Shown piece after piece: positions 48,147 to 57,060 of a stretch of 64,000 nt of DNA. The stretch is from Nocardia jiangxiensis NBRC 101359. GTDB taxonomy: Bacteria; Actinomycetota; Actinomycetes; Mycobacteriales; Mycobacteriaceae. Within the stretch, counting starts at the first letter, position 1. Each line of letters opens with the position of its first letter. The DNA is taken from the NCBI RefSeq assembly GCF_000308615.1, contig NZ_BAGB01000010.1, positions 36,620 to 100,619 on the forward strand, written 5' to 3'. The position numbers were made by a program, and so were the translations under genes. The notes beneath the pieces were generated by a model, which ran no database searches, was not told where the DNA came from, and saw only the letters and a program-made list of their open reading frames with translations.

Positions 48147-48866
48147 TTGAAGGTGACCGTTGTGGTGCCGACCTATGACGAGCGGGACAACCTGCCCGTG
48201 GCGGTGGAGCGGCTGACCTCGCTGCCGGTTTCTGACCTGCATATTCTCGTCGTCGACGACAATTCGCCGGACGGTACCGGTGAGCTCGCGGACAAGCTCG
48301 CGGCCGAGCTGCCCGATGTGGTGGGAGTGCTGCATCGGACCGAGAAGGACGGGCTCGGGCGCGCGTACATCGCGGGTATCACGCGTGCGCTGGACGAGGG
48401 GGCCGAGATCGTCATCCAGATGGATGCGGATCTGTCCCATCCGGCCGAGGTCATTCCGGCGATGCTGGACAAGCTGGAGACCTCCGGGGCGGGTGTGGTG
48501 CTCGGGTCGCGGTACGTTCCGGGCGGTTCGACCGCCGAGGAGTGGAAGTGGTACCGCAAGGCGCTCTCGGCGTGGGCCAACTTCTACGTGAACCTGATCC
48601 TGCGGCTGGGCGTGAAGGACGCCACCGCCGGATTCAAGGCGTGGCAGGCCGACACCCTGCGCGCGATCGACGTCGCGTCGATCCGCAGCAACGGGTACTC
48701 GTTCCAGGTCGAGATGAACTATCGGACCATCAAGAAGGGCATCACCATCGCCGAGGTGCCGATCCGCTTCGAGGAACGCACCAAGGGCGCGTCCAAGATG
48801 AGCCTGAAGGTGCAGCTGGAGTCGGCGGCGATGCCGTGGAAGCTGCTGCTCGGTCGGCAGGTCTAA
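48147..48866 (+). CDS. ppm1: Polyprenol monophosphomannose synthase (Ppm1/DPM1 catalytic type)
   Basis: A 239-residue GT2 glycosyltransferase that would transfer mannose from GDP-mannose to polyprenyl phosphate, the donor for lipomannan and glycoprotein mannosylation. Motifs are VVVPTYDERDNLPVAV, DDNSPDGTGELADKL and the metal site QMDADLSHP. There is no fused acyltransferase domain. TTG 48147 is preceded by GGGAGG; GTG 48153 is an alternative start. It ends in a 4-nt overlap with the convergent plsC gene. LmeA, also in this window, works in the same glycolipid pathway. Confidence 0.87.
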   Translation: MKVTVVVPTYDERDNLPVAVERLTSLPVSDLHILVVDDNSPDGTGELADKLAAELPDVVGVLHRTEKDGLGRAYIAGITRALDEGAEIVIQMDADLSHPAEVIPAMLDKLETSGAGVVLGSRYVPGGSTAEEWKWYRKALSAWANFYVNLILRLGVKDATAGFKAWQADTLRAIDVASIRSNGYSFQVEMNYRTIKKGITIAEVPIRFEERTKGASKMSLKVQLESAAMPWKLLLGRQV

Positions 48867-50365
48867 GGTCCGGTCAGGCCCCGGACGGGGTGCGCGGGCT
48901 GCTCGTCGGGCACGGGCCAGTCCAGCAGGGTCGAGACGAACAGTTGCCGCACCCGCTCGATCTCGGCGGTCATATCGGCGGGATTCCAGCTGCTCACGTC
49001 GATCGGCGGTAGCACCGCCACATCCACCGCGCCACCGCGCACCACCGCGGAATTGCGCCAGGCGATTTCCCCGGCATTGCGGATCACCACCGGAATGATC
49101 GGCACTTCCGCTTGCGCGGCGATATGGAATGCGCCCTTCTTGAACGGGCCCACTCGCGGCGTCAGCGAACGGGTGCCTTCCGGGGCGATGACAATGGACA
49201 ACCCGCTCTTCAGGGTTTCCACCACCGGCGCGAGCGCCGCACGCGTGCCGACGGTATCGGATCGATCGATGAAAGTGGCTCCCGCGAAACGCAACAGCGG
49301 CCCGAACACCGGATTGCTGGTCACCTCTTTCTTCACGATTCCGGTAAAGCCCGAGCCCAGGACCGCGGCCAGGACGACCATGTCGAATTGGCTCTGATGA
49401 TTGAATACGAATACCGCGGGCCGGGGTGCGCGGGCGTATTCGGCGCCGGTGATTCGCATGTGCACGCCCGTCGCGCCGAGGGTGCCGCCCGCGGCGTGGG
49501 TGATCATCGAGTCCGCCATCCGGCGTCGGTCCCGGGTGGCCGCGGCGGTGGCCACACCGGCCGTCGCGCCGCCGAACAATCCCGCGAAACCCGCTGCGGT
49601 GCGGGCGATATCGCGTGGACCGACGTCGTCCCGGGGACGGAAACGCAGGATCGGCCAATCCTGTTCGGCGGCCCGCATCGACATCCGCGGGCCCGGATTC
49701 ACCGCCGTCGGATGTGCGACGAGTTCGAGCAGGGGGATGTCGGGAGCGGCGTCGGCGTAGGCGTAGCCCTGCGAGAGGTCCAGATCGTGCTCGGCCGCGA
49801 AGCGGCGCACCGCATCGGCCTTACCGTTGCGCCACAGCGGTTTTCCCTCCACATGTCCGGTGAGTACGCCCTCGCGCGCGGCCATGCGGGTGAACAGGAC
49901 GTGCTGGAAACCCAGTTCCGTCGCGGCGGGCCGCACCTGGAACGCGGACAGACTGGTCGCCAGCACCAGTGTGTGCCCGGCGGCCTCGTGCGCCCGGATC
50001 AGCCGCCACGCCTCGGGATACAGATGCCCGTGGATGGTGTCGCGGAACAGTTCGGCGCCCAGCTCGGTGAGTTCGGACTCGGTGTGTCCGGCCCACAGAT
50101 GCATCACCCGCTGCAGGAACCGCTCATATTCACCCTCGGCCCGGGATCCGCGAATGGTGTTGCGCAGCGATGCGGTCAGGTCGGCGCGGTTGCCCCGGCG
50201 CAGTAACCGCCCGAGCGCCGAGTCGGGGGTGAAACCGTGCACGACGGTGCCGCCGAAATCGAACACGGCCGGAATCCGCGGCCCCTGCGGTCCGGAGCGT
50301 ACCGCTGCGATCGCCTCGTCGAGCGTGTGCGTCGCGCCGGAATCCGCTGTGGCCGAGGCGGTCAT
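48863..50365 (-). CDS. plsC: HAD-like plus 1-acylglycerol-3-phosphate acyltransferase fusion (PlsC)
   Basis: A 500-residue two-domain protein. The N-terminal HAD-IB-like part (about 30-230) has motif I VFDFGGTVV in place of the usual DFDGT, motif II ATSLS, Lys in NGKADAVRRF and motif IV ADAAPDIP. The second Asp, normally the general acid/base, is Gly, so phosphatase activity is doubtful. The C-terminal acyltransferase is intact, with NHQSQFD and PEGTRS. It acylates lysophosphatidate. It is fed by PlsB encoded immediately upstream, with the start overlapping the plsB stop by 4 nt. Confidence 0.9.
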   Translation of the reverse strand: MTASATADSGATHTLDEAIAAVRSGPQGPRIPAVFDFGGTVVHGFTPDSALGRLLRRGNRADLTASLRNTIRGSRAEGEYERFLQRVMHLWAGHTESELTELGAELFRDTIHGHLYPEAWRLIRAHEAAGHTLVLATSLSAFQVRPAATELGFQHVLFTRMAAREGVLTGHVEGKPLWRNGKADAVRRFAAEHDLDLSQGYAYADAAPDIPLLELVAHPTAVNPGPRMSMRAAEQDWPILRFRPRDDVGPRDIARTAAGFAGLFGGATAGVATAAATRDRRRMADSMITHAAGGTLGATGVHMRITGAEYARAPRPAVFVFNHQSQFDMVVLAAVLGSGFTGIVKKEVTSNPVFGPLLRFAGATFIDRSDTVGTRAALAPVVETLKSGLSIVIAPEGTRSLTPRVGPFKKGAFHIAAQAEVPIIPVVIRNAGEIAWRNSAVVRGGAVDVAVLPPIDVSSWNPADMTAEIERVRQLFVSTLLDWPVPDEQPAHPVRGLTGP

Positions 50366-52737
50366 GGCCCCTCCGTGCGATTCGACGGGTCCAGGGCCGC
50401 CGCGCGGGAGATGCGTGCCCCGATGACGACCAGCTCGTCGGCGAAGGCCCTTCTACGGGCGGGGAGATCGGGGCTGTCCGGATCGAGCAGTCCGTGATTG
50501 TCGGCGAGTTTCACCGCGCTGGCGAACAATTCCGAGGACACCGATTCCGGGCTGTGCAGGCGCTGCTGCAACAGCATCTGGCGCCCGACCGCCAGACATT
50601 CGTCGATGAACTCCTTGCGGTCCAGGGGCGCGGGTTCCCGGGCGGCCAGACGTTCGGCGACGACCAGCTGGGCGTCGAAGAACGACCGCAGGACGCGGTG
50701 GGCCATGATGAATCCGGTATCGGCGAAGGCGGCCAGAACATCGGTCCCGACCGTGCCGTCGGCGGTGCGATCTCGCCAATTCGGGTCCGCCAGAAGCATT
50801 TCCGAGGTCATCTCGGCGGCGAATTCGGTGCGCTCGGGGAAGAAGAATTCGAATTTCAACAGGTCGCGCAGCCGGTAGGCCGCTTCCCATCCGGCGTCGA
50901 GCTGTTCGCCCTCGGGGGCTTCGACCGCGGCCAGCACGGACAGTTCGAGAATGGCGCGGTTGACGAACCAGTGCACGGCGCTGTTGCGATAGAACGCCGC
51001 CTCCAGGTAGGCGCCGGTCTGGATCGAGTACACCGGCTCCACGCCGCCCCGGTAGACGGTCACCACGCGGGCGAGGGAGAGTTGTTCGAGCACCGCGGCC
51101 AGACCGAAATCGTCGTCCACCGTGTCGAATTCGCCGCTGGGCAGACCACGCTGACGGATGTAGCCGCGCACCGGCTCGAGCGCCATGCGCACCTCGCCGA
51201 GCGTCAGCGCGCGCTCGTGCACGCCGAGCAGGACCAGGGTGACCAGCGCGTTGACGGTGATCGGGGTGACCGCGTTGATGCCGACGGCCACCTCGAAGGC
51301 CAACAGCTGCACGGCCTTTCGCTCCTGGACGTCGACCTCCGGTGCGGCCGGATCGGTCGCGGGGGCGGCGGGCAGCAGCGGATCTCCGTACGCGCTGAGG
51401 CGTTCTCGGGCGGACAGTGGTTCGCCGAAGCGGATGTACACGTTCCCGGCCGAATGCTGCTGATTGCGGATGTAGCGCGCCAACCAGGGCAGACCCTCGG
51501 GCTTCTTGACGCCCCCGGCTTGTTCGCTGGCGATCGCGCCGAGTTCGTTGAGCCGCTCGTAGGTGATCGACACCGGCACCAGCATCACATCGTCGATCCG
51601 GCGTGAACGAATCGCCGCGGCAAGATAATTCAGCAGGCCGTAGCGCGGCGGGCGGAGTTTGCCGGTCCGGGTGCGCCCGCCCTCGAAGTACCACTCCAGA
51701 TTGAACCGCTTGGCCAGCAGGTAGGCGAAGTACTCCTCGACAACCGCCTTGTACACCTCGTCGTCGCCGAAGCTGCGGCGGATGAACACCGTGCCGGTGC
51801 GCCGGGCGATCGGGCCCATCGGCCAGAACCGCAGATTCGCGCCGCCGATCACATGATTGGGCGGGAAGTCGTTGCGGGCCAGCGCATCACCGAGGACGAA
51901 CGCGTCTACGTAGGACCGGTGCGAGGGCAGGAACACCAGCGGATGCCCCTGATTGATCCGGCGCAACTCGGCCAGACCGGACCGGTCGTAGTCGACCTTC
52001 CAGGCCGAGGCGTGCACCGGTCGCATGGCCTGGGTGAACAGATCCGAGACCAGACGGCTCTGTGCCGCAACGAGTTCCCGCAGCGCCCGCTCGGCGCGTC
52101 GGTACACCTCGCGGGGGCTCGCCCCGGTGTCGTCGGCGATGCGGTCGAGGCGGCGCAGGAATTCGGGGGAGTCCAGGATCTCCTCCGCGACCAGGCGCGG
52201 CACCTTGTAGCGATCGCCGATGACGGCGCGTTCGGCCCGTTCGAGTGCGACGATCCCGGCCCGCACGATGGCGCGGGCGAACGGATCCGCGGATCCGGCG
52301 ACGGCCGGATTGTTCGCGCGCAGCTCGCTGAGGCGGGCGGGTTGCCCGGTGAGTACCAGGTGGCGGTCGGGGGCCTTGTGGACCAGGCGCCGTTGCAGCA
52401 GCCGGTGTGGTTTGCGGGGATTGCTCAGTGTGGCCAGATCGGCGAAGGTCATGCGCCGCACGCCATCTCGCTCCGCGGGCAGCCACAGCACCCGGATCGG
52501 CACCACCAGCGGATCGTCCCGGCGGCCGACCAATCGCAGGGCCACCGCCTCGGCATCCAGGTCGAGCTGGGTGACCGGGGCGTCGACGCCGAATTCCGCA
52601 TCGATACCGCCCTCGGCCAGCCAGCCGCCGATCAGCTCGCGCTCCACCGGGGAACCGGCATCCACGAGGGCGACCACCGACTGCGGGGCGCCGCCCGGGG
52701 CGGGTGGCGCCGGAGCGTCGGGGCGGTGATCGATCAT
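50362..52737 (-). CDS. plsB: Glycerol-3-phosphate 1-O-acyltransferase PlsB
   Basis: A 791-residue enzyme that starts phospholipid synthesis by acylating glycerol-3-phosphate. The acyltransferase core, about residues 270-450, has the H-x4-D box in LPSHRSYVDAF and the substrate-binding FEGGRTRTGKL. The size and C-terminal extension match the long PlsB2 form of mycobacteria. It is divergent from mbtI across a 176-bp region that contains two iron boxes. Together with plsC it forms a complete two-step route to phosphatidate. Confidence 0.92.
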   Translation of the reverse strand: MIDHRPDAPAPPAPGGAPQSVVALVDAGSPVERELIGGWLAEGGIDAEFGVDAPVTQLDLDAEAVALRLVGRRDDPLVVPIRVLWLPAERDGVRRMTFADLATLSNPRKPHRLLQRRLVHKAPDRHLVLTGQPARLSELRANNPAVAGSADPFARAIVRAGIVALERAERAVIGDRYKVPRLVAEEILDSPEFLRRLDRIADDTGASPREVYRRAERALRELVAAQSRLVSDLFTQAMRPVHASAWKVDYDRSGLAELRRINQGHPLVFLPSHRSYVDAFVLGDALARNDFPPNHVIGGANLRFWPMGPIARRTGTVFIRRSFGDDEVYKAVVEEYFAYLLAKRFNLEWYFEGGRTRTGKLRPPRYGLLNYLAAAIRSRRIDDVMLVPVSITYERLNELGAIASEQAGGVKKPEGLPWLARYIRNQQHSAGNVYIRFGEPLSARERLSAYGDPLLPAAPATDPAAPEVDVQERKAVQLLAFEVAVGINAVTPITVNALVTLVLLGVHERALTLGEVRMALEPVRGYIRQRGLPSGEFDTVDDDFGLAAVLEQLSLARVVTVYRGGVEPVYSIQTGAYLEAAFYRNSAVHWFVNRAILELSVLAAVEAPEGEQLDAGWEAAYRLRDLLKFEFFFPERTEFAAEMTSEMLLADPNWRDRTADGTVGTDVLAAFADTGFIMAHRVLRSFFDAQLVVAERLAAREPAPLDRKEFIDECLAVGRQMLLQQRLHSPESVSSELFASAVKLADNHGLLDPDSPDLPARRRAFADELVVIGARISRAAALDPSNRTEGP

Positions 52738-52857
52738 GGTGGGGACCTCCTACATCTGACGCCACCTTCATTGAAGCCCGCCCGATGCCTTTCCCGCAGG
52801 AGGTTGGCGAGGAGTTCGCCCGATCTGTATCCGCGTCGGGCCCACCACCAAATTTGG

Positions 52858-52876
52858 TCAGGTAATGCTAACCTCA
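52858..52876. promoter_or_regulatory. IdeR/DmdR iron box 1 upstream of mbtI
   Basis: TCAGGTAATGCTAACCTCA matches 15 of 19 positions of the iron-box consensus as I know it (TTAGGTTAGGCTAACCTAA). Confidence 0.75.
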
Positions 52877-52886
52877 CTTCTGTTGA

Positions 52887-52905
52887 TTAGGTAAGCATAA
52901 CCTTG
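52887..52905. promoter_or_regulatory. IdeR/DmdR iron box 2 upstream of mbtI
   Basis: TTAGGTAAGCATAACCTTG, 29 bp downstream of box 1 and 8 bp before the mbtI start codon, so repression would block the promoter or its start site. Confidence 0.75.
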
Positions 52906-52913
52906 GAGGATCG

Positions 52914-54275
52914 GTGTCGACCACGGACGACCGCGTGCGGATCGGATATCAAGAGGGTCCGGAGGCGATGATCACCGCGGATGGCGGCGGTGCCGGGGGC
53001 TTCGACGTGGCCGCGGCGATGGCCGCGCTGGCTGCCTGTGATCGGTTCGGGGAGTACGTGATGTACGAGCGCCCCGGCGAATGGGTGTTCGCGGCCGATC
53101 CCGTCGGCAGCGTCGAACTCGACGCGTCCGAGCTGCGGATCGGGTGGGATGGGAGCAATTCGGCGCAGCCGTGGGAGGGGCGTCCGGCGAATGTGATCGA
53201 TCGGGCGCTGGCGGGTCTGCCGCTGGCCGGGCGTAATGCCTACGGCTGGATCGGATTCGAGTTCTGCGCCTGGGCGCTGGAAGCGACCGCGCATCTGCCC
53301 GAGCGCACGCCGCTGGCTCATCTGATGATCCCGCGGATCGAGGTGCGCATCGATGCCGATGGCGTGCGGGTCAGCGGCGCAACGGATTCCGAGAGCGCCG
53401 AGATTCGCGAGCTGATCGAGGCCGCGCAGGACACCGAACTGCCCCGGGCGCATCCGGTCGACACCTCCGTCGATCCGACGGGTTACCGAGACCGGGTGGG
53501 TGCGGCGGTCGACGAGATCCGCGGCGGTTGCTATCAGAAGGTGATCCTCTCGCGCCGGGTCGAGCTGCCGTTCCCGGTGGACGTGCCCGCCAGCTATCGG
53601 CTGGGCCGGGTGCACAACACCCCGGCGCGCTCGTTCCTGCTGCGGCTGGGCGGGCTGGAGGCGGCCGGATACAGTCCGGAGCTGGTGGTTTCCGTCGAGG
53701 GGGACGGCATGGTGACCACCGAACCGTTGGCCGGGACAAGGGCATTCGGCTGCGGCGCGGAGGCCGACGCGGCCGCGCGCGCCGAGTTGGTGGCCGATCC
53801 GAAGGAGATCGTCGAACACGCGATCTCGGTGCAGACCTCGTTCACCGAGATCGCCGCGGTCGCCGCGCCGGACACCACGGTCGTCTCGGATTTCATGGCC
53901 GTGCGCGAGCGGGGCAGCGTGCAGCATCTGGCCTCCACGGTGCGCGGTCGCCTGGATGTCGGCCGAAGCCCTTGGGAGGCATTGGAAATGCTGTTCCCCT
54001 CGGTGACCGCGTCGGGAATTCCCAAGCGTGACGGCGTCGATGCGGTGTTCCGGCTGGACCACGATCCGCGTGGGCTGTATTCGGGTGCGGTGGTGACCGT
54101 TTCGGGCACCGGCGCACTCGAGGCGACGCTGGTGCTGCGCGCGGTCTATCAGACTCCCGACGGCGCCTGGCTGCGCGCCGGAGCCGGGATCGTGTCCCAG
54201 TCCACTCCCGCAAGGGAATTCGAGGAGACCTGCGAGAAACTCCGCAGCGTCGCCCCGTACGTGGTCAAGGCGTGA
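52914..54275 (+). CDS. mbtI: Salicylate synthase (MbtI/NbtS type)
   Basis: A 453-residue chorismate-utilising enzyme. The C-terminal half, with GGCYQKVILSRRVELPFPVD, ARSFLLRLGGLEAAGYSPEL, TEPLAGTRAFG, RERGSVQHL and FPSVTASGIPK, follows M. tuberculosis MbtI (salicylate synthase, about 450 residues) more closely than isochorismate synthases such as EntC, as judged from memory. It makes salicylate for a mycobactin/nocobactin-type siderophore. GTG 52914 follows GGAGG. Two iron boxes precede it. The other biosynthetic genes (NRPS/PKS) are not in this window. Confidence 0.88.
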   Translation: MSTTDDRVRIGYQEGPEAMITADGGGAGGFDVAAAMAALAACDRFGEYVMYERPGEWVFAADPVGSVELDASELRIGWDGSNSAQPWEGRPANVIDRALAGLPLAGRNAYGWIGFEFCAWALEATAHLPERTPLAHLMIPRIEVRIDADGVRVSGATDSESAEIRELIEAAQDTELPRAHPVDTSVDPTGYRDRVGAAVDEIRGGCYQKVILSRRVELPFPVDVPASYRLGRVHNTPARSFLLRLGGLEAAGYSPELVVSVEGDGMVTTEPLAGTRAFGCGAEADAAARAELVADPKEIVEHAISVQTSFTEIAAVAAPDTTVVSDFMAVRERGSVQHLASTVRGRLDVGRSPWEALEMLFPSVTASGIPKRDGVDAVFRLDHDPRGLYSGAVVTVSGTGALEATLVLRAVYQTPDGAWLRAGAGIVSQSTPAREFEETCEKLRSVAPYVVKA

Positions 54276-54280
54276 TCGCT

Positions 54281-54309
54281 GCCGCGGCCGCATGATCTGC
54301 GGCCGCGGC
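54281..54309. terminator. Bidirectional hairpin between mbtI and the convergent adenylation gene
   Basis: Perfect 12-bp arms GCCGCGGCCGCA/TGCGGCCGCGGC with loop TGATC, in the 44-bp gap between the two stops. Confidence 0.65.
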
Positions 54310-54319
54310 GGGCGGGCCC

Positions 54320-55927
54320 TCACAGTGACGCGCGCAGTGCCTTCTTGTCGATCTTGCCGACCGCGGTGAGCGGCAGCCCGGTCGAGAAGTGCACCAGGTC
54401 TGGATGTTTGAACGCGGCCAGGCCGCGATCGGTGAGGAACTGCTTGAGCTGGGCGAGGGTCGGGTTGTCGCCCTGGGTGACCAGGACGACGCAGACCCGC
54501 TCGCCCAGTGTCGAATCGGGTAGGCCGACGGCGGCGGCGTGCCGAATCGCGGGGTGGGCGAGCAGATGTTCCTCGAGTTCGTCGCAGGAGACGTTCTCCC
54601 CGCCGCGATTGATCACATCCTTGATGCGGCCGGACACGATGAGATGTCCGCTCGGCAGCCGGCGCACCAGATCCCCGCTGCGGTAGTAGCCGTCGGGGGT
54701 GAACGAACGTGCATTGTGTTCCGGCGCACGGTAGTAACCGCGCAGCGTGTAGGGCCCGCGGGTCAGCAGTTCGCCCTCCTCGCCGGCCGGGACGTCGTTG
54801 CCCTCGGCGTCGACGACGCGGATCTCGTCGGCGGGGGACAGCGGTCGGCCCTGGGTGGTGCAGGCGATTTCCTCGGAATCGTCCAGGCGGGTGTAGTTGA
54901 TCAGGCCCTCGGCCATGCCGAACACCTGTTGCACGGCCGCGCCGAGCGCGGGACGCACCGTGCGGGCGTTCGCCTCGGCGAGTTTGGCCCCGCCTACCTG
55001 GAGCAACCGCAGCGAGGACAGATCGGCGTCCTCCCACTCGGTTGCGGCACACCACAACTGCGCCAGCGGCGGGACGACCGAGGTCACGGTCACGCGATGC
55101 CGTTCGATGGCGGCGAAGGCGCTTTCCGGACTCGGATCGGACAGCAGGGCGATCGACCCGCCGGTCGCGATCGTGCCCAGGATCCCCGGGCAGGACAGCG
55201 GAAAGTTGTGCGCCGCGGGCAGAGTCGCGAGATAGACGTCCTGCGGGCCGAATTCGCAGATCTCGGCGCCGGCGCGCGCGTTGTAGCCGTAGTCGTCGTG
55301 GGTCCGGGCGATGAGTTTGGGCAGACCGGTCGTCCCGCCGGAGACCAGCATCACCGCGATGGCCGAGGACGGGACTTCGGGCAGGGAATCCCCTTCGCGG
55401 GGAAGCGAGTCCAATGCGGTGAACGGTCCCGGATCGCCGACCACGAACACCTGTCGCAGCCCCGGCACCCGATCCCGCACCTGCGTCGCCAGTTCGCGAT
55501 GGTCGAAATCTCCCACCCGATCGGCTGTGAGATAGGCCACCGCACCGGACAATTCGGCCAGATGCTCGATTTCGGCGCGACGATGTGCGGGCAGGGTCAG
55601 CACCGGGATCGCCCCGGCGCGCAGCAGACCGAACAGGGCCACCACGAACTCCGGGACGTTCGGCAACTGCACGAGCACCCGGTCGCCCGGCTCGATGCCG
55701 GTGGCGAGGAAGCCGTGCGCCATCCGGTCGGCCTCGGCGTCGAGTTCGCGATAGTCGCGCGTTGCGGACTCGTCCAGCAGCGCCGGACGATCCGGCCACC
55801 GCCGGGCCGCCTCGCGCAGCAGTTCACCGAGGGGTTGGCCGTTCCAGTACCCGGCCGCGCGATATGTCTCGGCGAATTCGGCGGGAATGGGGGTGAATCC
55901 GTCGCGTGCCGTCGATGTCGATGTCAC
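54320..55927 (-). CDS. mbtA: Salicyl- or 2,3-dihydroxybenzoyl-AMP ligase (MbtA/EntE type)
   Basis: A 535-residue stand-alone adenylation enzyme. The P-loop is LVSGGTTGLPK, the aryl-acid pocket motif AAHNFPLSCPG marks salicylate/dihydroxybenzoate activation, and the C-terminal hinge and Lys motif are SGRIKDVINRGGEN and TAVGKIDKKAL. No carrier-protein domain is attached. It would load the aryl cap made by MbtI onto the siderophore synthetase. I chose GTG 55927, preceded by AGGACCT; a longer frame upstream overlaps the SDR gene and is not protein-like. An iron box lies 45 nt upstream. Confidence 0.9.
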   Translation of the reverse strand: MTSTSTARDGFTPIPAEFAETYRAAGYWNGQPLGELLREAARRWPDRPALLDESATRDYRELDAEADRMAHGFLATGIEPGDRVLVQLPNVPEFVVALFGLLRAGAIPVLTLPAHRRAEIEHLAELSGAVAYLTADRVGDFDHRELATQVRDRVPGLRQVFVVGDPGPFTALDSLPREGDSLPEVPSSAIAVMLVSGGTTGLPKLIARTHDDYGYNARAGAEICEFGPQDVYLATLPAAHNFPLSCPGILGTIATGGSIALLSDPSPESAFAAIERHRVTVTSVVPPLAQLWCAATEWEDADLSSLRLLQVGGAKLAEANARTVRPALGAAVQQVFGMAEGLINYTRLDDSEEIACTTQGRPLSPADEIRVVDAEGNDVPAGEEGELLTRGPYTLRGYYRAPEHNARSFTPDGYYRSGDLVRRLPSGHLIVSGRIKDVINRGGENVSCDELEEHLLAHPAIRHAAAVGLPDSTLGERVCVVLVTQGDNPTLAQLKQFLTDRGLAAFKHPDLVHFSTGLPLTAVGKIDKKALRASL

Positions 55928-55971
55928 AGGTCCTGCCTCACGGTCACGATGCAACCCGGGACGCCGGTTGC

Positions 55972-55990
55972 ATAGGTTAGGCAACCCTAT
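55972..55990. promoter_or_regulatory. IdeR/DmdR iron box upstream of mbtA
   Basis: ATAGGTTAGGCAACCCTAT matches 15 of 19 consensus positions. It is 45 bp from the mbtA start, in the divergent region with the SDR gene, so it could also affect that gene. Confidence 0.75.
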
Positions 55991-56064
55991 CTCATCGTGC
56001 TCCGGGTGTGCAGTTCGACCGTTCGGCGGGATCGTGGGCCGGGACGCGCCCGGGGGCGGGGTTC

Positions 56065-56070
56065 TAGACT
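56065..56070 (+). promoter_or_regulatory. -10 hexamer TAGACT for leaderless SDR gene
   Basis: TAGACT is followed by TTGAAGC (7 nt) and GTG 56078. No Shine-Dalgarno sequence. Confidence 0.5.
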
Positions 56071-56077
56071 TTGAAGC

Positions 56078-56953
56078 GTGAGTGATTGGGATATTGCCGA
56101 CATCCCGGATCAGAGCGGCCGGACGTTCATCGTCACCGGCGCCAACAGCGGGCTGGGTGCGGTCACCGCGCGAGCGCTGGCCGGTGCGGGCGCGCGAGTG
56201 ATCATGGCCTGTCGCGACGAGGTGAAGGCGCGGGCGGTCGCGGACACCATCGGAGAACGGGCGCAGGTACGTCGGCTGGATCTGGCCGATCTGGATTCGG
56301 TGCGCGAATTCGCCGAATCCGTCGGCCCCGCCGACGTGCTGATCAACAACGCCGGAGTGATGGCGCTGCCGTTGCGGCGCACCGCGCAGGGTTTCGAAAT
56401 GCAGCTCGGCACAAACCATCTCGGTCATTTCGCGCTCACCGGCCTGCTGCTGGACAAGATCTCCGACCGGATCGTCACCGTGTCCAGCGGTGCGCATCTG
56501 ATCGGGCGGATCGATCTGGCCGATCTGAACTGGGAGCACCGCCGGTACCAGCGCTGGCAGGCGTACGGGCAGGCCAAACTGGCCAATCTGATGTTCGCCC
56601 GCGAATTGCAGCGACGCCTGAGCGCGCACGGCTCGTCGAAGATCTCCGTCGCCGCCCATCCCGGATATGCCGCGACCGATCTGCAGTTCCACACCGAATC
56701 CCTGGTCAGCGTGATCATGCCGCTGGGCAACCGCATCCTGGCGCAGAGCGCGCAGATGGGCGCGCTGCCCAGCCTCTACGCGGCCACCGCCGACATCGAA
56801 CCCGGCGGCTACTACGGCCCGAACCGCCTGGGCGGTCTGCGCGGCCACCCGGGCCCGAGCACCTCCTCGGCCGCCTCCAAGGACGAGGTCACCTCCCGCC
56901 GCCTGTGGGACCTGTCCGAACAGCTGACCAAGGTCGCGTACCACTTCGACTGA
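56078..56953 (+). CDS. Short-chain dehydrogenase/reductase
   Basis: A 291-residue SDR. The nucleotide-binding motif TGANSGLGAVTARAL starts near residue 19, NNAGVM follows near 90, the catalytic Ser is in TVSSGAHL, and Tyr-x3-Lys is in AYGQAKLANL. The C-terminus extends beyond the usual 250 residues, as in retinol-dehydrogenase-like SDRs. The substrate is unknown. The gene is divergent from mbtA. The -10 at 56065 indicates translation from the GTG without a leader. The next gene, 107 nt downstream, is probably separate. Confidence 0.9.
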   Translation: MSDWDIADIPDQSGRTFIVTGANSGLGAVTARALAGAGARVIMACRDEVKARAVADTIGERAQVRRLDLADLDSVREFAESVGPADVLINNAGVMALPLRRTAQGFEMQLGTNHLGHFALTGLLLDKISDRIVTVSSGAHLIGRIDLADLNWEHRRYQRWQAYGQAKLANLMFARELQRRLSAHGSSKISVAAHPGYAATDLQFHTESLVSVIMPLGNRILAQSAQMGALPSLYAATADIEPGGYYGPNRLGGLRGHPGPSTSSAASKDEVTSRRLWDLSEQLTKVAYHFD

Positions 56954-57060
56954 CGGGTGAGGTAGCTCACTTTTCGGGCTGTCACACTGGAGCGGGTTGC
57001 GACGTCTTCATGGTGTAGCGCCGCCGATGTGGCGGCAACAGCGAGAGTGAGGACACAGAC

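Noticed and set aside
52914..54275. Isochorismate synthase (EntC/DhbC) reading
   Set aside because: The C-terminal motifs follow MbtI more closely and the neighbour activates an aryl acid; salicylate synthase is preferred, though only an assay can exclude isochorismate release.
52887..55799. 970-codon open frame on the minus strand
   Set aside because: It overlaps both mbtI and mbtA in the wrong frame; composition is Arg/Gly-rich with no domain motifs.
55928..56944. Upstream extension of the mbtA frame (874 codons in total)
   Set aside because: The extra part lies opposite the SDR gene and crosses the iron box and divergent promoters. The protein-like sequence starts at VTSTSTARDG.
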